Positions 26,201 through 34,536 of a stretch of 64,000 nt of DNA are shown piece by piece (position 1 is the stretch's first letter; each line of letters begins with the position of its first letter). The stretch comes from Bacteroidetes bacterium UBA7674. Its GTDB lineage: Bacteria > Bacteroidota > Bacteroidia > Chitinophagales > Chitinophagaceae. The translations under genes were made by a program, and so were the position numbers. The stretch spans positions 62,001 to 126,000 of the forward strand of contig DLHG01000015.1 in the NCBI GenBank assembly GCA_002483105.1, written 5' to 3'. Below the pieces are notes generated by a model, which was not told where the DNA came from, searched no databases, and saw only the letters and a list, made by a program, of their open reading frames with translations.

Positions 26201-26226
26201 ATCCGGCTATATAGCCGGATTTTTTT
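26201..26226 (+). terminator. Terminator of subunit 4
   Basis: ATCCGGCTA and TAGCCGGAT (9 bp) with a 2-nt gap, then six T. Confidence 0.85.
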
Positions 26227-26250
26227 ATTTTAGCCCTCATACTATCACTT

Positions 26251-27549
26251 ATGGCTAATATGCTACCAAGGTTTATCATTCCGTTATTACTACTGTCCTG
26301 CTCTATGTGCTTTAGCTGCAAAGGACAATCAGGGCCATTCAGGGAAGATTTCGAAAAAGGGGAAAAAGATGCCTATGCCGATGGAGTGGTAGCACTATCT
26401 TCCGGCAAATGGATATTACAAAATGCACTGATTGCCAATACTGACAAAGACAAGAAGAATGGTACCGGCTGCATGAGGATAAAAAGCACCGGAATAGCCT
26501 CAATGGACTTTGATGTGAACGGTGATGTAAAACAGCTACTGATAACCCATGCTACCTACGGAACAGACCCTGCCTCTGAATGGGTGCTTCAATACTCAAA
26601 AGACAAAGGCAGCAAATGGCTAACCAGTGGCATGACTGTTTACTCCACCGGAATAAAGAACATTGCCGTTTTTGATATAAATCTGGATGGCCCTATACGC
26701 TTCCGCATACACAACAGAAACGGTGGCCGCTTGAATATTGATGATATAGGCACAGCTCTTGGCCATGTTGTAAACCTAAACCCACCCGCAAAAGCAGGAC
26801 GCGATGCAAATATGGCGCTCGGTAACCCTTCTAAGGCTGACAGCCGCAATCCTGACAATTACCTCCTGGTCAAGCCACAATACACCTTATCGTACAATAA
26901 CAAAAGGGGCATTGCCAACTGGGTAAGCTGGCATATGAGCAGCGCATGGAAAGGGGATATCAGCCGGTGCAATTGCTTTGCACCTGACGAGTCATTGCCC
27001 AACGGATATTTCAAAGCACTCACGGCTCAATACATAGGTAAGGGATTCGACAGGGGACACTTCTGCCCTTCCGACGACAGGAACGCCAGCATGGCCGATA
27101 ATGCTGCAACCTTCCGCATGACCAACATCGCCCCACAAGCACCTAACCTGAACAGGGATGTATGGGAGAAGCTCGAAAGCTATTGCCGGCAACTGTGTTC
27201 CGAAGGCAATGAACTATACATTATAACAGGCGCTTACGGCACGGGGGGTATAGGTGAAAAGGGCGCAAGAGAAAATATCGTGAATAATATTACTGTACCC
27301 GCCCGCTTCTGGAAGGTAGTAGTGGTATTACCTACAGGCGATAAAGACCTGGAAAGGGTCAATGCCACCACGCGCATCATAGCCGTGGACATGCCCAATA
27401 ACCAAAACGTCAATACCTACCAATGGCATCATTACAGAACGTCAGTTGATGCCATCGAAAAAGCCACCGGCTACGACTTACTGTCTAATGTCCCGGTCTC
27501 CTTACAAAAAATCATAGAAGCCCGCACCGACCAGGGTAACATCAGGTAA
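26251..27549 (+). CDS. Exported DNA/RNA non-specific endonuclease (NUC1 family)
   Basis: 432 residues. Lipoprotein-like signal (CSMCFSC). Residues about 28-165 form an extra beta-rich domain (EDFEKGEKDAYADG; a PFREDF … FRIHNRNGGRLNIDDIG pattern seen in exported Bacteroidota nucleases). The NUC1 domain follows, with WVSWHMSSAWKGD, the catalytic FDRGHFCPSDDR (His270), and the metal-site Asn in MTNIAPQAPNLNRDVWEKLE. It degrades DNA and RNA outside the cytoplasm. The convergent neighbour at 27641 looks like its NuiA-type inhibitor. Confidence 0.93.
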   Translation: MANMLPRFIIPLLLLSCSMCFSCKGQSGPFREDFEKGEKDAYADGVVALSSGKWILQNALIANTDKDKKNGTGCMRIKSTGIASMDFDVNGDVKQLLITHATYGTDPASEWVLQYSKDKGSKWLTSGMTVYSTGIKNIAVFDINLDGPIRFRIHNRNGGRLNIDDIGTALGHVVNLNPPAKAGRDANMALGNPSKADSRNPDNYLLVKPQYTLSYNNKRGIANWVSWHMSSAWKGDISRCNCFAPDESLPNGYFKALTAQYIGKGFDRGHFCPSDDRNASMADNAATFRMTNIAPQAPNLNRDVWEKLESYCRQLCSEGNELYIITGAYGTGGIGEKGARENIVNNITVPARFWKVVVVLPTGDKDLERVNATTRIIAVDMPNNQNVNTYQWHHYRTSVDAIEKATGYDLLSNVPVSLQKIIEARTDQGNIR

Positions 27550-27564
27550 TAACGCAATCACAAT

Positions 27565-27640
27565 ACCCCTCCTTTCAGAGGAGGGGTCAAAACTCGAAGC
27601 CTCCGCGCAGCGGTGATTCGAGCTTTGGGGGTGGTGTACC
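27565..27640. repeat. Palindromic intergenic element (REP-like), also possible two-way terminator
   Basis: ACCCCTCC (27565-27572) pairs with GGAGGGGT (27580-27587). A second inverted pair CTCGAA/TTCGAG and a GGGGGTGGTG tail follow. The same ACCCCTCC/GGAGGGGT core and GGGGTG tail occur at 34140. It fills the gap between the convergent nuclease and inhibitor genes. Confidence 0.65.
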
Positions 27641-28033
27641 TCACGACTCCACCGCAATAGTATGCAACAAGAATGTGTTACCATCTGTCGGGGTACACCT
27701 CACAAATATGTTTTGCTCCACGTCTCCGGCTATATACACCCTTATCTTTTGAAAGGTTGCCTGCAGGTATTCAAAAAGAACCACGTACTTCTGTCTCAGT
27801 TCTTGCATGGCTGCATCGGCCACGTCCAGCGCTGCCAATACCCTATCAAAAAACAAAGTATAGTTCTCCTCCGCAAATGTGGTTATAGACTGGCCCGCTA
27901 CATCCTCCATCATACTATCTATCTCCGTATCATCCTCTACCTCATATACCGAGAACTCACTTTCCGCTTCACTTATATACAGCAGCCCGTCTGTTAAGAC
28001 TGTCAATTGATCATATACTTCACCACTATCCAT
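27641..28033 (-). CDS. NuiA-like nuclease inhibitor
   Basis: 130 residues, acidic, no signal peptide. The start VYDQLTVLTDGLLYISEAES followed by EFSVYEVE, and the end VRVYIAGDVEQNIFVRCTPT-like segment with DGNTFLLHTIAVES, follow the pattern of Anabaena NuiA, the protein inhibitor of nuclease NucA, including overall length (about 135 there). It is encoded convergently beside a NucA-family nuclease. A cytosolic inhibitor would protect the producer from nuclease not yet exported. The family call rests on recalled sequence pattern. Confidence 0.75.
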   Translation of the reverse strand: MDSGEVYDQLTVLTDGLLYISEAESEFSVYEVEDDTEIDSMMEDVAGQSITTFAEENYTLFFDRVLAALDVADAAMQELRQKYVVLFEYLQATFQKIRVYIAGDVEQNIFVRCTPTDGNTFLLHTIAVES

Positions 28034-28098
28034 TTCATAAAAATAGGAAAGGTGCGGTAAGCTACCACACCTTTCAATGAAAATAAATTTAATTACTA

Positions 28099-29040
28099 TT
28101 ACTGCTTAGTAAACTTCATGGTACCGGATATGCCGTCAGCTCCCAATACCCTTATCACATACATACCTGCGGGTAGTGCACTCATGTCAACACGGTTCGT
28201 AGCATTGATAAACTTACCGCTCTTTACAACCCTGCCTGTAGATGACATAACACTGTATTCGTACGTATTATAAGCCGGCAGAGAGATATTCAGCTCATCA
28301 GCTACAGGATTCGGATACGCCGTTGCATCAAGCTTGCTTTTCTGTGCGTTATTAATCGCAAGGGCATTCTCCAGATCATCATATACATCTTCCACCTGGT
28401 TAGAATCAAGTGCATAATTATATATTTTCAGCAAAGCGACAGACCCGCTGCTTGCCTCATTTTGAACGATAAGGTCATCCTGGAAAAAATTCAGTTTCTT
28501 ATTCAAACCATATATAGCATTCCCTGCTGCGTCATTGAATGTGATGTAGTTGTTACCATCACCATACAATAATACGTCCTTAGTAACATCGTTGCGCGTT
28601 ATTACATAATGTGAATATTCATTTGCAGTAAACGGCGCTCCGGCACTGGTTTGAAGATTGTAAAAATTGAGCTGTCCGTTAAACACATAGCATCCGTAAT
28701 CTGTTGAGCGCATTTTATAGTCTATTACTCTTTTCCAGCTCGAAAGATTATCCATTTTAAAGTACAACTCAATAGTGTAAGTACCTGATGCAATAAAGCC
28801 GCCTAGAGAATCATCAAACTGAAAACCGCAGTTTGGGTCAAAACGATACACTTGGGTAATCAGATTACCATAGTCCGGCAATGTGTCCTGCACGAAACTT
28901 CCCGTACATAAAGGAGTAAGCGTCGGCCCTACGCCACCCGCTTCATTAAAATTTCCGTTAAAATGGTAGGTATACACATTTTGGGCAAACATGGTTGCCG
29001 ATGCCATGATTAGTGATGCAGAAAATAAAAGTTTTTTCAT
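28099..29040 (-). CDS. Secreted LamG-like protein with T9SS sorting domain
   Basis: 313 residues when started at ATG 29040, which directly begins a normal signal peptide (MKKLLFSASLIM); the longer frame from 29076 would add a charged extension and is rejected. Residues about 25-215 form a concanavalin-type beta-jelly-roll (YTIELYFKMDNLSSWKRVID, then LLKIYNYALDSNQVEDVYDD). The C-terminal TAYPNPVADELNISLP through PAGMYVIRVLG is a type A T9SS sorting domain. Carbohydrate or protein binding is typical of the fold, no catalytic function seen. Confidence 0.85.
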   Translation of the reverse strand: MKKLLFSASLIMASATMFAQNVYTYHFNGNFNEAGGVGPTLTPLCTGSFVQDTLPDYGNLITQVYRFDPNCGFQFDDSLGGFIASGTYTIELYFKMDNLSSWKRVIDYKMRSTDYGCYVFNGQLNFYNLQTSAGAPFTANEYSHYVITRNDVTKDVLLYGDGNNYITFNDAAGNAIYGLNKKLNFFQDDLIVQNEASSGSVALLKIYNYALDSNQVEDVYDDLENALAINNAQKSKLDATAYPNPVADELNISLPAYNTYEYSVMSSTGRVVKSGKFINATNRVDMSALPAGMYVIRVLGADGISGTMKFTKQ

Positions 29041-29106
29041 AATTATTATTTCTGCAAAGGACGGCTCTATCCACATATCTCACAATACCGCAAAACACGT
29101 AGATTT

Positions 29107-29391
29107 CTACTTCACCAGCACATCCTGTAGCTCCACTTTCTTCTCCATCACCGACTTCGCGAACGGACAAAGCGGAATAATCCCTGCCTTCTTCTCCCTG
29201 GCCATCTCCACCACTTTGGTCACCAGTTTATAGCCTATACTTTGTCCCTTTAGCTCCTCATCTACAAAGGTGTGGTCTATTATCAGTTTGTCTTCCCCTG
29301 CCCATACATAGCTTATCTCAGCCAGGTTCTTGCTTTCCTTATCTATGTAGAACCTTCCTTTCTTCCCGTTGTCTTCATGTAGTATTTCCAT
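29107..29391 (-). CDS. Small GNAT-type acetyltransferase (YidJ/Gcn5-CG family)
   Basis: 94 residues. The pattern GRFYIDKESKNLAEISYVWA, then IIDHTFVDEELKGQSIGYKL and GIIPLCPFAKSVMEKK, is that of the short N-acetyltransferase family (Acetyltransf_CG), including the conserved Cys-Pro-Phe near the C-terminus and the acetyl-CoA-binding GQSIG. Substrate unknown. Stand-alone gene on the minus strand, facing the divergent TPR kinase. Confidence 0.85.
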   Translation of the reverse strand: MEILHEDNGKKGRFYIDKESKNLAEISYVWAGEDKLIIDHTFVDEELKGQSIGYKLVTKVVEMAREKKAGIIPLCPFAKSVMEKKVELQDVLVK

Positions 29392-29503
29392 TACTGCCTG
29401 TTTTTACTACAATATACCGCGATTTGGGTATCTAAGTATACCCACTGATGGGTATTAGAGAAGACATTGGTTATGAATACTTTAGCCGTAAACAATAAAG
29501 AAA

Positions 29504-31444
29504 ATGCGTACATATATACTCTTAATACTTACCCTTCTTTCCATACGCTCTTTCGCACAAGACAAAAGAACCAACGACAGCTTGCTAAAAATCCTCAGCG
29601 TTGCCAAAGAGGATACCAACAAAGCCAATATCCTCATACAGCTTTGCCGCAATAACCTTGATATAGACAACAAGGCCGTTGCGAAATATACCCGGGAACT
29701 TTTCTCGCTTTCCACCAAACTCAATTTTGGAAAAGGCCTCGCGGACTCCTACAACTTTTTGGGCATTATAGAAGATGACAAGACCAATTACGGCAAGGCG
29801 CTTGACCTATATAAGATAGCCATGCGTATTGCTATAAAACATGGGCTTGACAAGAAAAAAGCCAGCATAGAAAATAACATCGGGCTTATCTACTGGAAAA
29901 TTGGCGAACAACAGAAAGCACTAGGCTACTACTATGACGCATTAAAGATCTTTGAAAAACTTGACGACAAAAAACTTCAAGCTAATGTACTTAGCAACAT
30001 TGGTTTGATACAGTCATCCCTGCAGGATGATAAAAAGTCTCTTGAATTTTACAGAAAGGCTTTAGCAATACGGTTGGAGATCAATGATGAATACGGTTTA
30101 GCAAGTGTGTATAATAATATGTCCAAAACGTTCACACACATGCAGAAAGAGGACTCGGCAAAACACTATGCATGGAAAGCTATAACGCTCCAGGAAAAAA
30201 TTGGTGACAACTACGGCTTAGGGATCGGTTATGGCAACATCGGCCTTTCATACAGCTACGACAAACAATTTGACAGCGCACAATATTACCTTATCAAAAG
30301 CGTACGCTACCGCGAAATGGAAGACGACAAGCTGGGGCTCATCTTCAGCTACCATGCTATGGCCGAGAACTATAACGGCTGGGGCAAATATGACCTCGCA
30401 ACCCAATATGGAGAAAAAGCACTGGCACTAGCCAAAGAAATAAAATCCAAAGAACGCGAAGCAACTGTTCTGCATTCTCTCGCTGACATATACAGTAATA
30501 AAGGAGAATTCAAGAAGGCCTATGACGCTATGATCATCTTCACAAAATACAGGTCTGATATATTTGACACCCTGAAAAACAAACAGGCGGAAGAACTGGC
30601 TATTAAATATGAAGTTGACAAGAAGGATATCCTGATCGAAAAAGACCGTGTAGAGATCGCCAATAAAACATTGGCGTTAAAGCAAAGAAATACACAACTT
30701 ACATTACTAGGTATATTATTGTTGGCCACAGGCCTCGTTTCTTATCTCATTTATTACCGCTATCGGGCTCGTCAGAATGAGCGTTTGCAGAAAGAGATAA
30801 TAAAGCAGCAGGATATTGCTGCAAGAGCCATAATAGAAGCCGAAGAAGCTGAACGTAAACGAATAGCAAGTGATCTCCACGATGGCGTGGGCCAGTTATG
30901 CTCCGCTATCAAAATGAACCTGTCCGGTCTTAGCAGCCAGATCAATTTCACCACAAAGGAAACAGCCCTTACTTTTGAGAAGACGCTGGCCATTACCGAT
31001 GAAGCTTGCAGAGAAGTTCGTAGTATTTCTCACCAAATGATGCCAAACATATTGTTGAAATCCGGCCTGGCAAATGCTGTAAGAAACTTCCTGGACAAGA
31101 TAGACTCTCCCAGGCTGAAAGTCCGTTTAGATATATTCGGGATGAATGACAGGCTGGATAGCAAGATTGAAACTGTCCTTTATCGTGTAATACAGGAAGC
31201 GGTCAACAATGTGATAAAGCATGCTAAGGCCAATGAGCTCTATATCACGCTCGACAGGGATACCGAGGGCATAAGTGCTACAATTGAAGATAATGGCACA
31301 GGTTTTGATGTAAACGATAGGGAAAAATTCAATGGCATTGGCCTGAAAAACATTTCCAGCCGGGTAGCCTTTCTCAACGGAAAGGTGGAATTTGATTCCG
31401 CACCGGGCAGGGGAACTGTGGTCAATGTTTGGATTCCTTCTTAA
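29504..31444 (+). CDS. TPR histidine kinase (HisKA_3 type)
   Basis: 646 residues. Signal peptide, about six TPR units (residues 75-350), one membrane helix (about 400-420, LTLLGILLLATGLVSYLIYY), a helical linker, then a NarL-type kinase: phosphoacceptor AEEAERKRIASDLHDGVGQL with His459, N box IQEAVNNVIKHA, G1 IEDNGTGFD and G2 GIGLKNISSRVAFLNG. No LuxR-type regulator is adjacent, so its partner lies elsewhere. It is followed 19 bp later by two paralogous lipoprotein genes. The truncated gene at 1-1402 has the same architecture. Confidence 0.93.
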   Translation: MRTYILLILTLLSIRSFAQDKRTNDSLLKILSVAKEDTNKANILIQLCRNNLDIDNKAVAKYTRELFSLSTKLNFGKGLADSYNFLGIIEDDKTNYGKALDLYKIAMRIAIKHGLDKKKASIENNIGLIYWKIGEQQKALGYYYDALKIFEKLDDKKLQANVLSNIGLIQSSLQDDKKSLEFYRKALAIRLEINDEYGLASVYNNMSKTFTHMQKEDSAKHYAWKAITLQEKIGDNYGLGIGYGNIGLSYSYDKQFDSAQYYLIKSVRYREMEDDKLGLIFSYHAMAENYNGWGKYDLATQYGEKALALAKEIKSKEREATVLHSLADIYSNKGEFKKAYDAMIIFTKYRSDIFDTLKNKQAEELAIKYEVDKKDILIEKDRVEIANKTLALKQRNTQLTLLGILLLATGLVSYLIYYRYRARQNERLQKEIIKQQDIAARAIIEAEEAERKRIASDLHDGVGQLCSAIKMNLSGLSSQINFTTKETALTFEKTLAITDEACREVRSISHQMMPNILLKSGLANAVRNFLDKIDSPRLKVRLDIFGMNDRLDSKIETVLYRVIQEAVNNVIKHAKANELYITLDRDTEGISATIEDNGTGFDVNDREKFNGIGLKNISSRVAFLNGKVEFDSAPGRGTVVNVWIPS

Positions 31445-31463
31445 CCATCACATTTAAAACACC

Positions 31464-31880
31464 ATGAAAAAGATCACTTTAATTCTATCTGTCCTTGTAG
31501 CAGCTTTTCTATTGCAGGCACATAGTTGTCACAAAGACGACTACCCTTCAGTTTGTGGTAATCCCGTATGCACCGAAATATTTAAGGCTGTAATGGTACA
31601 GGTGAAAGACGCTAACGGCAATCCCGTAAAACTCGACGATTACTACACTGTCAGGCTATCAACCGAAGAAAGAGTATCCGGCCCCGGCAGCACTCCGGAA
31701 AATGGTATGTACGTAGTTGTTGATGATAACTTCATCTCAATATTGATGGATAAGACCGAAGGCTTTAAATTTGTAGGTATTAAGAATGGTGTTGAGGTCG
31801 TGAATGAAATATACCAGGTTACCGGCGATTGCTGCCATGTAAACAAAGACAGCGGAAAAGACGAAGTTGTTATTCCATAA
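31464..31880 (+). CDS. Lipoprotein, first of a tandem pair
   Basis: 138 residues. Lipoprotein signal with Cys at QAHSC. The mature domain has VCGNPVCTEIFKAVMVQVKD, then YYTVRL, ISILMDKTEGFKFVGIKNGV and DCCHVNKDSGKDEVVI. It shares the Cys pattern (CGxxxCT … DCCHVNK) and most of the core with the next gene, so the two are paralogues. The family is not recognised; an Ig-like or transthyretin-like beta domain is plausible. Confidence 0.75.
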   Translation: MKKITLILSVLVAAFLLQAHSCHKDDYPSVCGNPVCTEIFKAVMVQVKDANGNPVKLDDYYTVRLSTEERVSGPGSTPENGMYVVVDDNFISILMDKTEGFKFVGIKNGVEVVNEIYQVTGDCCHVNKDSGKDEVVIP

Positions 31881-31901
31881 GTATTATTAAATCAGAACGC
31901 T

Positions 31902-32318
31902 ATGAAAAGGTTATCATTTATCGTATTGGCTATTACTATCGGGCTTGTTACTCAGTCAACAAGCTGCAGAGATCCTAAAGATGCTCCGGTGGAGTGTGGC
32001 GACATTGCTTGCACCATGATGTTTGCTATGATCACTGTGGAAGTGAAAGACAATAACGGCAATGCCGTAGTTTTAGATGAACACTACACTATAAGGGAAA
32101 GCAACGGCGCAAAGATCACTCCGGATTCACAAATGCCCAATAGTGGCACCTACACTGTGCTGGACGACAGTTTCGTTTCAACCCTCAAAAACAGGCAGGA
32201 GAAATTCCGCTTCATCGGTAAGAAGAACGGTGTCGAGGTGATCAACGAACCTTACACCATTTCAGCTGACTGCTGCCATGTAAATAAAGAAAGCGGCAAA
32301 AGCGAGATCACACTTTAA
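31902..32318 (+). CDS. Lipoprotein, second of a tandem pair
   Basis: 138 residues. Lipoprotein signal (STSC). ECGDIACTMMFAMITVEVKD, HYTIRES, FVSTLKNRQEKFRFIGKKNG and DCCHVNKESGKSEITL mirror the preceding gene. Same length and 21-bp spacing suggest a local duplication. Likely one transcript with the TPR kinase at 29504. Function unknown. Confidence 0.75.
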   Translation: MKRLSFIVLAITIGLVTQSTSCRDPKDAPVECGDIACTMMFAMITVEVKDNNGNAVVLDEHYTIRESNGAKITPDSQMPNSGTYTVLDDSFVSTLKNRQEKFRFIGKKNGVEVINEPYTISADCCHVNKESGKSEITL

Positions 32319-32403
32319 TAACTTTTTACGCTACCTATTTCCCCTTTAGGCCTGCCCGGCTGAATAGACGTGGGGATTTGGGGCCGATCGTAACATAATT
32401 TTC

Positions 32404-32430
32404 GGGATAAGCCAACGCTTATCCCTTTTT
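32404..32430 (+). terminator. Terminator of the kinase-lipoprotein transcript
   Basis: GGGATAAGC pairs with GCTTATCCC (9 bp, 4-nt loop), then five T on the plus strand. It overlaps the last codons of the minus-strand gene at 32419. Confidence 0.8.
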
Positions 32431-32634
32431 CTTTGCTCCTGCTATCAGCAGCACCACCCCTGCCCCTATCACAATACCACCTGCATACACAGGCCAACCC
32501 ACACTCTTCTTCTCTTTCTTATTTATTTCTATCGGCCCTAAGTCTGCCACTTCTTTCTTCTCTGTAAAGCTGATGCCGTTAAAGAGAAACATCAACACAC
32601 CCACAATTATCAATACTATTCCTGCTGCTTTCAT
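32419..32634 (-). CDS. Small two-helix membrane protein
   Basis: 71 residues when started at ATG 32634. Two hydrophobic helices (AGIVLIIVGVLMFLFNGI and VYAGGIVIGAGVVLLIAGA) flank a charged loop (FTEKKEVADLGPIEINKKEK), ending in KKKG. Small membrane proteins of this build are common in Bacteroidota; no function known. Confidence 0.65.
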   Translation of the reverse strand: MKAAGIVLIIVGVLMFLFNGISFTEKKEVADLGPIEINKKEKKSVGWPVYAGGIVIGAGVVLLIAGAKKKG

Positions 32635-32863
32635 TTGTATGATTTTACATAGTCTATACAAAAACCATTCTCACCTTACCCTTACCGTTTTGTTGGCGCA
32701 AGTTTGCAGCGTTGCCTGTGCAGTGGCGAACTTGTGCCTGTATCCCCAAATCATCCTCTTTTGTAACAAGGATGCCCGGAAAAGCGTTTGCAACGCGACT
32801 ACGAGCACATCAAATCCATTTCAAAAAAAATCTCAAATATTTTTGGGAATTCAAAAAACTTCA

Positions 32864-32880
32864 TATCTTTATGATATCAT
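32864..32880 (+). promoter_or_regulatory. Possible promoter and operator of the SPFH-Arc operon
   Basis: TATCTTTA (one base off TAnnTTTG, 32864-32871) overlaps the perfect 10-bp palindrome ATGATATCAT (32871-32880), 24 bp before the start codon. The rest of 32635-32863 shows nothing I can name. Confidence 0.4.
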
Positions 32881-32903
32881 TTTAATATCAAAACAAATTC
32901 TTT

Positions 32904-33767
32904 ATGGAAAAGGTAATCAGACCCATGAACGGCTTTTTAGCCCTGATCTTATCACTGGCAGCCCTCGCGGCGGCAGTCTTTTGCTTTATCAATGCCGAGT
33001 TTTCAGTCGGCTACGCTGTACTTGGCGCTGTACTAATGATAACGACCTTCTTTATCTGGAAGGGGCTTATGATCATACAACCTAATCACGCCCGTGTGCT
33101 GAACTTTTTCGGTAAGTATGTTGGCTCGGTAAAGGATAACGGTATGTTCTTCGTGAACCCATTATATACTTCTCAAAAACTCTCTCAACGTTCTCAAAAC
33201 CTGGCGATCCCTACGCTGAAGGTGAATGATAAAATGGGTAACCCCATCGAGATTGGTGCGGTAATAGTTTGGCAGATAGAGGACACTTATAAAACAGCCT
33301 ACGATGTAGTTGACTATGGCATGTATGTACGGATGCAAAGTGAAGCCGCCCTGCGTAGCCTGGCTACAGGATTTGCCTACGACAATATTGAAGATGAAAA
33401 TGCATTACTCACGCTCCGTGATGGTGGGGAAAAAGTTCAGGAGCTACTGCAAACAGAACTGAATGCTCGCCTTTCAAAGGCAGGTATTATAGCTACTGAG
33501 GCACGCATCAGTCACCTGGCATATGCGCAGGAAATAGCAGGCGCTATGCTGCAACGCCAGCAGGCAACGGCAATCGTTGCTGCCAGGTACAAGATAGTAG
33601 AAGGTGCTGTAGGAATGGTAGAAATGGCATTAGAACAACTGAGCCAGAAAAAGATAGTAGAACTGGATGAAGAAAAGAAAGCTACAATGGTGAGTAATCT
33701 CCTTGTAGTACTTTGCGGAGAACGCGGTGCACAACCCGTCCTCAATACCGGTACTTTGTATAACTAA
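32904..33767 (+). CDS. SPFH/band-7 membrane protein
   Basis: 287 residues. Two hydrophobic helices at the N-terminus (residues 10-30 and 36-52) are followed by the SPFH core: PNHARVLNFFGKYVGSVKDN, NPIEIGAVIVWQIEDTYKTA, MQSEAALRSLATGFAYDN, and LSKAGIIATEARISHLAYAQ. The last 80 residues are helical and probably drive oligomerisation. Stomatin-like proteins scaffold membrane microdomains and control membrane proteases. It is followed 57 bp later by the Arc-like gene, a known frequent neighbour. Confidence 0.9.
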   Translation: MEKVIRPMNGFLALILSLAALAAAVFCFINAEFSVGYAVLGAVLMITTFFIWKGLMIIQPNHARVLNFFGKYVGSVKDNGMFFVNPLYTSQKLSQRSQNLAIPTLKVNDKMGNPIEIGAVIVWQIEDTYKTAYDVVDYGMYVRMQSEAALRSLATGFAYDNIEDENALLTLRDGGEKVQELLQTELNARLSKAGIIATEARISHLAYAQEIAGAMLQRQQATAIVAARYKIVEGAVGMVEMALEQLSQKKIVELDEEKKATMVSNLLVVLCGERGAQPVLNTGTLYN

Positions 33768-33782
33768 GTATCATACCAAAGC

Positions 33783-33831
33783 GCTTTTGAATTTTGATTT
33801 TTGAATTTTGAATTGAACTGAATTTTGGCTT
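33783..33831 (+). repeat. TTTTGAAT-rich simple repeat
   Basis: Repeated TTTTGAATTTTGA units fill the gap between the SPFH and Arc-like genes and reach the TTG start codon. A short relative occurs at about 46738-46760. Confidence 0.6.
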
Positions 33832-34019
33832 TAAAAAAATCATTTGTATTAAGGATAGACGAGGAAACGTTCAAGGCCATTGAGAAATGGGCCGCTGACG
33901 AGTTCCGTAGTGTAAACGGGCAAATGGAATGGCTCATGGATAAGGCATTGAAAGACGCCGGTCGGAAGAAAAAAGAAACAAAGAAAGAAGATAAAAAAGA
34001 CGACAAAAAACCTGATTGA
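33825..34019 (+). CDS. Arc-like DNA-binding protein
   Basis: 64 residues from a TTG start. The first 48 residues (KKSFVLRIDEETFKAIEKWA, then FRSVNGQMEWLMDKALKDAG) match the ribbon-helix-helix Arc family, with a beta strand for DNA-groove contact followed by two helices. A Lys/Glu/Asp-rich tail closes it. It may autoregulate the SPFH operon through the palindrome at 32871; this is inference. Confidence 0.8.
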   Translation: MALKKSFVLRIDEETFKAIEKWAADEFRSVNGQMEWLMDKALKDAGRKKKETKKEDKKDDKKPD

Positions 34020-34024
34020 ACAAA

Positions 34025-34054
34025 GGCTCCCATATTGGGAGCCATTGTTTTTTT
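34025..34054 (+). terminator. Terminator of the SPFH-Arc operon
   Basis: GGCTCCC pairs with GGGAGCC (5-nt loop), then ATTGTTTTTTT. Confidence 0.85.
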
Positions 34055-34075
34055 ACTATCCTATCAAGATTGTCA

Positions 34076-34095
34076 TTGCGGGCCCCGACCCGCAA
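34076..34095. repeat. GC-rich hairpin repeat
   Basis: TTGCGGG and CCCGCAA around a 6-nt loop in otherwise AT-rich DNA. It looks like a dispersed intergenic element. Confidence 0.5.
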
Positions 34096-34139
34096 CCTTC
34101 TATTTCCGCACAGCGGGAACCCACTCACAATAAACAGCC

Positions 34140-34190
34140 ACCCCTCCTGGCAGGGAGGGGTGGCCTTGCGCAGCTTGGCCGGGGTGGGAA
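34140..34190. repeat. REP-like palindromic element, copy 2
   Basis: ACCCCTCC (34140-34147) and GGAGGGGT (34154-34161), followed by GGCC…GGCC and GGGGTGGG. Same core and tail as 27565-27640. Confidence 0.65.
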
Positions 34191-34254
34191 ACATATCCAC
34201 ACAAGCCCCATTCCACAAGTCATTTTCGTAACTTTACAATGATGAAACACGTCC

Positions 34255-34288
34255 CCCCTCTGGAGAGGGGTTAGGGGTGTGTCGGCTA
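34255..34288. repeat. REP-like palindromic element, copy 3 (short)
   Basis: CCCCTCT (34255-34261) and AGAGGGG (34264-34270), then a GGGGTGTG tail, similar to the copies at 27565 and 34140. Confidence 0.55.
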
Positions 34289-34309
34289 AACATGTTATTT
34301 ATAAAATAC

Positions 34310-34465
34310 TCCAAAAACCACTTAAACTATAATTAAGATTTCACCGAAAAAATGAAGATATAATTAAGGTAAACTTAAGTTTTCATCAGGTAAAATTCAG
34401 TTTTGATTAAGGTATCATTAAAGTATAATTCAGGTAAATTCAAGTAAAATTCAATTTTCAAATAC
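34310..34465. repeat. Degenerate short direct repeats
   Basis: AT-rich stretch with recurring TAATTAAGGTAAA, TAAAATTCAG and TATAATTCAGGTAAATTC blocks, period roughly 15-25 bp. It fills the gap before the gene at 34537. No ORF. Confidence 0.45.
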
Positions 34466-34536
34466 CTAAACCCGCACCACTGTTGATACTTGCCAAAAAT
34501 CAAAACGCAAATTAAGTTTTCAACTAACTTTAAAGC

